A DNA stretch of 5,886 nucleotides from Actinomycetota bacterium. Its GTDB lineage: Bacteria > Actinomycetota > Actinomycetes > S36-B12. The position numbers were made by a program, and so were the translations under genes. The stretch lies in assembly GCA_947499275.1 (NCBI GenBank), contig CANMNM010000099.1:1-5886 (forward strand), in the 5' to 3' direction. The notes under the pieces are model-generated. The model made no database searches, was not told the origin of the DNA, and saw only the letters and a list, made by a program, of their open reading frames with translations. Shown one piece after another: positions 5,067-5,886 of the stretch (positions are counted from its first letter, which is position 1; each line of letters opens with the position of its first letter).

Positions 5067-5818
5067 GTAGTTGGGTACGCCGTGGCATTGCCGTGTCCGC
5101 GACATTTATTAGTTCACTGGTCGCAGGTGTTGCATTGGCCGCGCCCTCACAGGCCGTGTCAATCGAACTTCCCGACCTCGTCGGCGGTGAGGGGCCATCC
5201 AGCGCGATCGTGCTGCTGCTCTCACTGACCGTTCTTGCTGTGGCCCCCGCATTGTTGTTGATGGTCACCAGTTTCACAAAAATCATCGTGGTGCTATCCA
5301 TCACACGCAATGCTTTGGGTCTGCAGGGTGTACCACCCAATCAGGTGCTCGCTGGACTGGCAATCTTCCTGAGCCTGTTCGTGATGTCACCGGTCCTGAC
5401 CTTGGTGAACACGGATGCCCTGCAGCCCTACCTTGATGGGTCAATCAGTTTTGGTGAGGCATTCGATCTTGGCCGCATCCCGCTCCAGGAGTTCATGCTG
5501 GCTAATACCCGCCCAGAGGAATTGGCCCTCATGGTTCAGGTCTCAAATGAACCCCCACCTGCCACGCCCGCCGATGTTTCACTCACCACACTGGTGCCCG
5601 CGTTCATTCTTTCCGAACTTCGCGCAGCGTTCATTATTGGTTTCGTTATTTTTCTACCCTTTTTGATCATCGACATGGTGGTCAGCTCAGGCCTGATGTC
5701 GGTCGGCATGATCATGCTCCCGCCTGTTTTGGTGTCTCTACCCTTCAAACTTCTCCTGTTCGTCTTAGTTGACGGGTGGGCTCTGATTATTTCCTCTGTT
5801 GTTGGAAGTTACGCGTAG
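5063..5818 (+). CDS. fliP: Flagellar type III secretion export-gate protein FliP
   Basis: FliP forms the pentameric core of the FliPQR export gate. From ATG 5063, which shares ATGA with the fliO stop, the product has 251 residues, close to the 245 of E. coli FliP. The N-terminus is a signal peptide (basic WVRRG, hydrophobic AVSATFISSLVAGVALA, cleavage likely after about residue 26-27), as expected because FliP is one of the few export-gate proteins made with one. The family core follows: PALLLMVTSFTKIIVVLSITRNALGLQGVPPNQVLAGLAIFLSLFVMSPVL, written here across its helices, then LVPAFILSELRAAFIIGF and the C-terminal LPFKLLLFVLVDGW. The longer in-frame ATG at 5018 lies inside fliO and would bury the signal peptide behind 15 polar residues, so it is rejected. 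The gate methionine loop reads GMIMLPP (M216, I217, M218). fliQ follows after 8 nt. Confidence 0.96.
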   Translation: MSSWVRRGIAVSATFISSLVAGVALAAPSQAVSIELPDLVGGEGPSSAIVLLLSLTVLAVAPALLLMVTSFTKIIVVLSITRNALGLQGVPPNQVLAGLAIFLSLFVMSPVLTLVNTDALQPYLDGSISFGEAFDLGRIPLQEFMLANTRPEELALMVQVSNEPPPATPADVSLTTLVPAFILSELRAAFIIGFVIFLPFLIIDMVVSSGLMSVGMIMLPPVLVSLPFKLLLFVLVDGWALIISSVVGSYA

Positions 5819-5820
5819 GT

Positions 5821-5835
5821 GAATGAATGAATGAA
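5821..5835 (+). repeat. GAAT tetranucleotide repeat over the fliQ start
   Basis: Three GAAT units plus GAA run from 5821 to 5835 and create three overlapping ATGA motifs with ATGs at 5823, 5827 and 5831. The first meets TGA after two codons, the third meets TAG after four codons, and only the second (5827) opens fliQ. AGGTGA at 5817-5822, partly within the fliP stop, is a perfect anti-Shine-Dalgarno match 4 nt before 5827. Confidence 0.75.
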
Positions 5836-5886
5836 ACCTTTGTAGTCGAACTTTCCGTTCAGTTCATGTGGACGGCAGCACTACTT
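5827..5886 (+). CDS. fliQ: Flagellar biosynthetic protein FliQ, 5' part only
   Basis: An open frame from ATG 5827 to the window edge encodes MNETFVVELSVQFMWTAALL. It has the short polar N-terminus and the amphipathic start of the first membrane helix typical of FliQ, a protein of about 90 residues with two TM helices. It sits directly after fliP, where fliQ is found in nearly all flagellar export clusters. FliQ forms the outer layer of the FliPQR gate. The 3' part is outside the window. The identification rests mainly on position and on this short match. The other two ATGs in the overlapping repeat lead quickly to stops, so the start is well defined. Ribosomes finishing fliP at 5818 could restart here. 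Confidence 0.8.
   Translation, partial: MNETFVVELSVQFMWTAALL

Overview
The window is a flagellar gene cluster, all on the + strand, and almost completely coding. Gene order is flbD, motA, motB, fliL, fliM, fliN, fliO, fliP, then the first 20 codons of fliQ, which runs off the right edge. This order (FlbD next to the stator genes, then FliL, the switch proteins and the export-gate proteins) is one I associate with Gram-positive bacteria, especially actinobacteria. Several features suggest an actinobacterium, perhaps from or near the Microbacteriaceae, though this is an inference from memory and not a database match: the N-terminally extended FliN with an Ala/Pro linker, the FliM that begins with a short polar tail, GTG and TTG starts, and a moderate, not extreme, G+C content.

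Layout. Bases 1-161 are a non-coding leader with a strong hairpin (12-36), probably the end of an upstream transcript, followed by a sigma-28-like promoter (94-120) and the ribosome binding site of flbD. flbD, motA and motB (162-2133) are separated by only 2 nt each. A 66-nt gap then carries a second sigma-28-like promoter with the identical -10 octamer, followed by fliL (2200-2655). A longer gap with a stable hairpin (2695-2722) precedes fliM, whose start is uncertain. fliN, fliO, fliP and fliQ follow closely, with a 4-bp overlap between fliO and fliP and signs of translational coupling at fliN-fliO and fliP-fliQ.

How the genes work together. MotA and MotB form the ion-driven stator anchored to peptidoglycan. 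FlbD and FliL support stator output. FliM and FliN form the cytoplasmic switch ring (FliG is not in this window). FliO, FliP and FliQ belong to the membrane export gate of the flagellar type III secretion system. The window therefore covers torque generation, switching and export, with promoter-like sites at the stator block and at fliL.

This is mostly a standard locus. The points worth checking are the matched pair of sigma-28-like promoters, an EIDAL motif in the FliO tail while FliM lacks its usual N-terminal copy, the intergenic hairpins, the tetranucleotide repeat over the fliQ start, and the FliN linker repeat. I found no CRISPR, tRNA, mobile element or clearly new system.
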